22,961 bases of DNA from Mucidula mucida (Eukaryota; Basidiomycota; Agaricomycetes; Agaricales; Physalacriaceae): positions 1-22,961 of the forward strand of contig JADNYV010000540.1 of NCBI GenBank assembly GCA_015501055.1, in the 5' to 3' direction. Made by a program: the position numbers and the translations under genes. Shown here one piece after another: positions 20,974 to 22,961 of the stretch; positions within the stretch are counted from its first letter, which is position 1, and each line of letters begins with the position of its first letter. The notes beneath the pieces were generated by a model. That model was given only the letters and a program-made list of their open reading frames with translations, ran no database searches and was not told the origin of the DNA.

Positions 20974-22961
20974 CTACGCGAACCCCCTCGTCGGCATCCC
21001 ATGACTTGGACTTCCTCTAAATCCACCCGCGTTGCCGAATGATTCCCCGCTTTGTGAAAAAGGAATCGGCATAGACATCCCAGGCGCCTGCTGCTGCAGA
21101 ATGACGGGTTGTACAGGAAGAGTATACCTAACTTTGAGATCTTCAAGAATCGTCTTGAGATTACGCATAAATTTGGTCGACGTGCCCAACGGCCGCCCCA
21201 GTCTTGCCATTGGGCCGGTCTGAAGAAGCAGTTATTGGATAGTGTTACGGGGATGTAGACGTCGAAAAACTTACGCTCCATTGCAACAATGAGGTGTATG
21301 GCGTTCTGGTATTCCATCTTGTCGATGTTGAGATCCATCCCCGACCAGTCGCGATTGTTTTCGTTGATATACTTCTTGATCCCATTGCGCATCTCCTCGA
21401 TGACTTCCAAGGGAGTATTGTACGCAATTTGAATGTTAGTCGTTTCCCACCTATGTAAAAGATTCAGAAACAGCACTGGCGAAAAAAGGCGAGAGCTAAC
21501 ATGGAATTACTCCTTCGCAGGTTATGAATCAGCTTGGAGCTTGCCAGTAGTGAATTTGGAGCAATGATTTCCTGCCCATCGACCCTCCGAAAGACCGTAG
21601 AAAACATTCCAAACTCCCGCACTTCAAGAACCTGGTCATCGATCATAACCAAGTCGCCGACATCAAAGACATGCGTCGAGAATATGAAAATCATACTCTC
21701 GAATAACGTCGCTGCCGAATTGCCAAAAATGAAGGAGAATCCGAGGAATGATCGTGGCAAGCGGGACTAGTGAGGTGAGCGTGTCGTCCTTGTTGAAGAT
21801 CAACATGCAAACGAATATGATGCCGACCAGACACAATCCAAGACACACGAAGTCCAACTTGGACACCGCACTTCCTGCATCCTTCATGCTGGATACCAAC
21901 GACTTGCGCTCGCGGTAAATCCGTTGGACCGCCTCGCGCATTCACGCTTGGATATGTCGCCATTACCGTCTTTATCGAACAGCAAGAACGCATCGCGGGC
22001 TTCGTCCGGCGTGCGGAAGTAGGGGTAAAAGTCATCAACAATGAGAAAATCGCGTTCATTGTTAAGGGCGGAAAAGAGCTTCCGAGCGAGGCGCCGAGCA
22101 GAGTGAAGACCTCCCATGTCGCGATTGAGCTTGGAGTTTTTGAGTGCAACCTGTCCTATAGCGCCACCGATGGCATCGCTAATGAGTGTCGCCATGGCCT
22201 TTTTACGACGATTCTTGCTCGCATTCGGCTTGGCCGAATTGACAGTATTGGAAATGGAGTTAAGGACTGCATCAGCCTTAGCAGCGTTGGCTAATCCTGA
22301 ACTGGAATCGATGGGAGATATGCCAGGAGTCACTCCGGGAGTATGATTCAGGTCTGCGGATGATGCTTTCTTGTGGCTGAGGTCCGTCGTGACCATGAGG
22401 GCGCCTCGGTTCTGCACTGGAAAGGCGGTCCAAGGCGCGCAAACCGAGACGGTTCTCGGCCAGTCGGCTGCAAGGGCTTTCTGGTGAAAGTTTGATGGCA
22501 ACAAATTGAAGACTTTCTCAGCAAGGAATGATGCCCGCAGCAAACAGAGCTTGCATGACTTGATTGATTGTCGGCCAGTACGACCCCGCAGGCTTGTAAA
22601 CTGCGCGTATGATAGAAAGAGCTATCCACGCCCAAGATATGTCGAGCGCGAGTTTGAGCCATCCAGACACGGCGAGGGCTAGCTAAAGCGGGGATCAGAA
22701 TGCGAGTAAAGAGAATAGTATGAGACATTACCTCTCGAGTTGGAACTTGAATCTCTCCACCTTGCGCCAAGAGAGAACGATGATACCGATTACTAGTCGG
22801 GGAATGTATCCACGATTATAGGTAACACATGCGGTAGCCCAGACGATGGGAAAACCATAGGGACCACGTGAAACATGGGAATGGACGTTGTGGACTTGAA
22901 GCGCAGTTCCACGACGAGCAGGGGGAGTAATAAGGATTGCCGAGCCGAGGATGCCTACTAG
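20974..22961 (-). CDS. MscS-family mechanosensitive channel with EF-hand (fungal Msy type), 5' end outside window
   Basis: These channels sit in the endoplasmic reticulum or plasma membrane of fungi and help control Ca2+ under osmotic stress. Visible introns are 22731-22683, 21500-21451 and 21274-21220. From the N-terminal side: hydrophobic membrane segments, EKVFNLL then NFHQKAL, a Lys/Ser-rich linker, the EF-hand FDKDGNGDIS, the MscS pore region (LDFVCLGLCLVGIIFVCMLI, LVPLATII, GFSFIFGNSAATLFESMIF) and the beta domain VFDVGDLVMIDD, VREFGM, IIAPNSLL. A C-terminal part has WQDWGGRW and a Gly/Pro/Ser-rich tail. At least six one-base frameshifts occur, for example after EKVF (22525-22535), in the ALA stretch near 22465, after SKRE near 21945, before LGFSF near 21750, and two near 21175-21205. 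Confidence 0.9.

Overview
This window looks like nuclear DNA of a filamentous basidiomycete, probably an Agaricomycete. Introns are very short (about 45-57 nt) with GT-AG borders and CTAAT/CTAAC-like branch sites. The gene content is typical too: F-box/leucine-rich proteins with the agaric-style LPxEIL/FPQEIL box, Crinkler-like proteins with an AAA-ATPase-like domain, a DnaJ-X co-chaperone, and an EF-hand MscS channel of the fungal Msy type. I ran no similarity search; family calls are by recognition.

The window has two halves. Positions 1 to about 13,570 are a fast-evolving accessory cluster. From the left it holds: the truncated 5' end of an F-box gene (-, 1-312); a chimeric, stop-interrupted Crinkler-like gene (+, 1019-2944); a five-exon gene on the opposite strand (-, 3401-6361) that shares only its N-terminal header with the first; a second Crinkler-like gene (+, 6660-8277); an F-box gene (-, 8427-9761); a decayed 3' fragment of the Crinkler-like gene (+, 10396-11080); and a second F-box gene (-, 11393-13195). 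The 5' end and upstream region of that last gene are repeated in direct orientation at the left edge of the window, about 12.9 kb away. The cluster has therefore grown by tandem and inverted duplication, with header and body modules reshuffled at intron borders.

Positions 14,121 to 22,961 are conserved housekeeping genes: MAK21/NOC1 (-, ribosome biogenesis), a DnaJ-X J-protein (+), and an MscS-like channel (-, running off the right edge). MAK21 and the J-protein are divergent. Between them lies a 1.4-kb element (17428-18848) with imperfect terminal inverted repeats of about 73 bp, ending only about 50 and 37 bp from the two start codons.

A caution applies to the whole window. The conserved genes carry many single-base frameshifts: four in MAK21, two in the J-protein, and at least six in the MscS gene. 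Two of those in MAK21 fall in A6/A7 runs and several others in short G or C runs. Either this sequence has local indel errors or this haplotype is decaying. Frameshift-based pseudogene calls are therefore weaker than those based on substitutions (in-frame TGA, lost splice sites).
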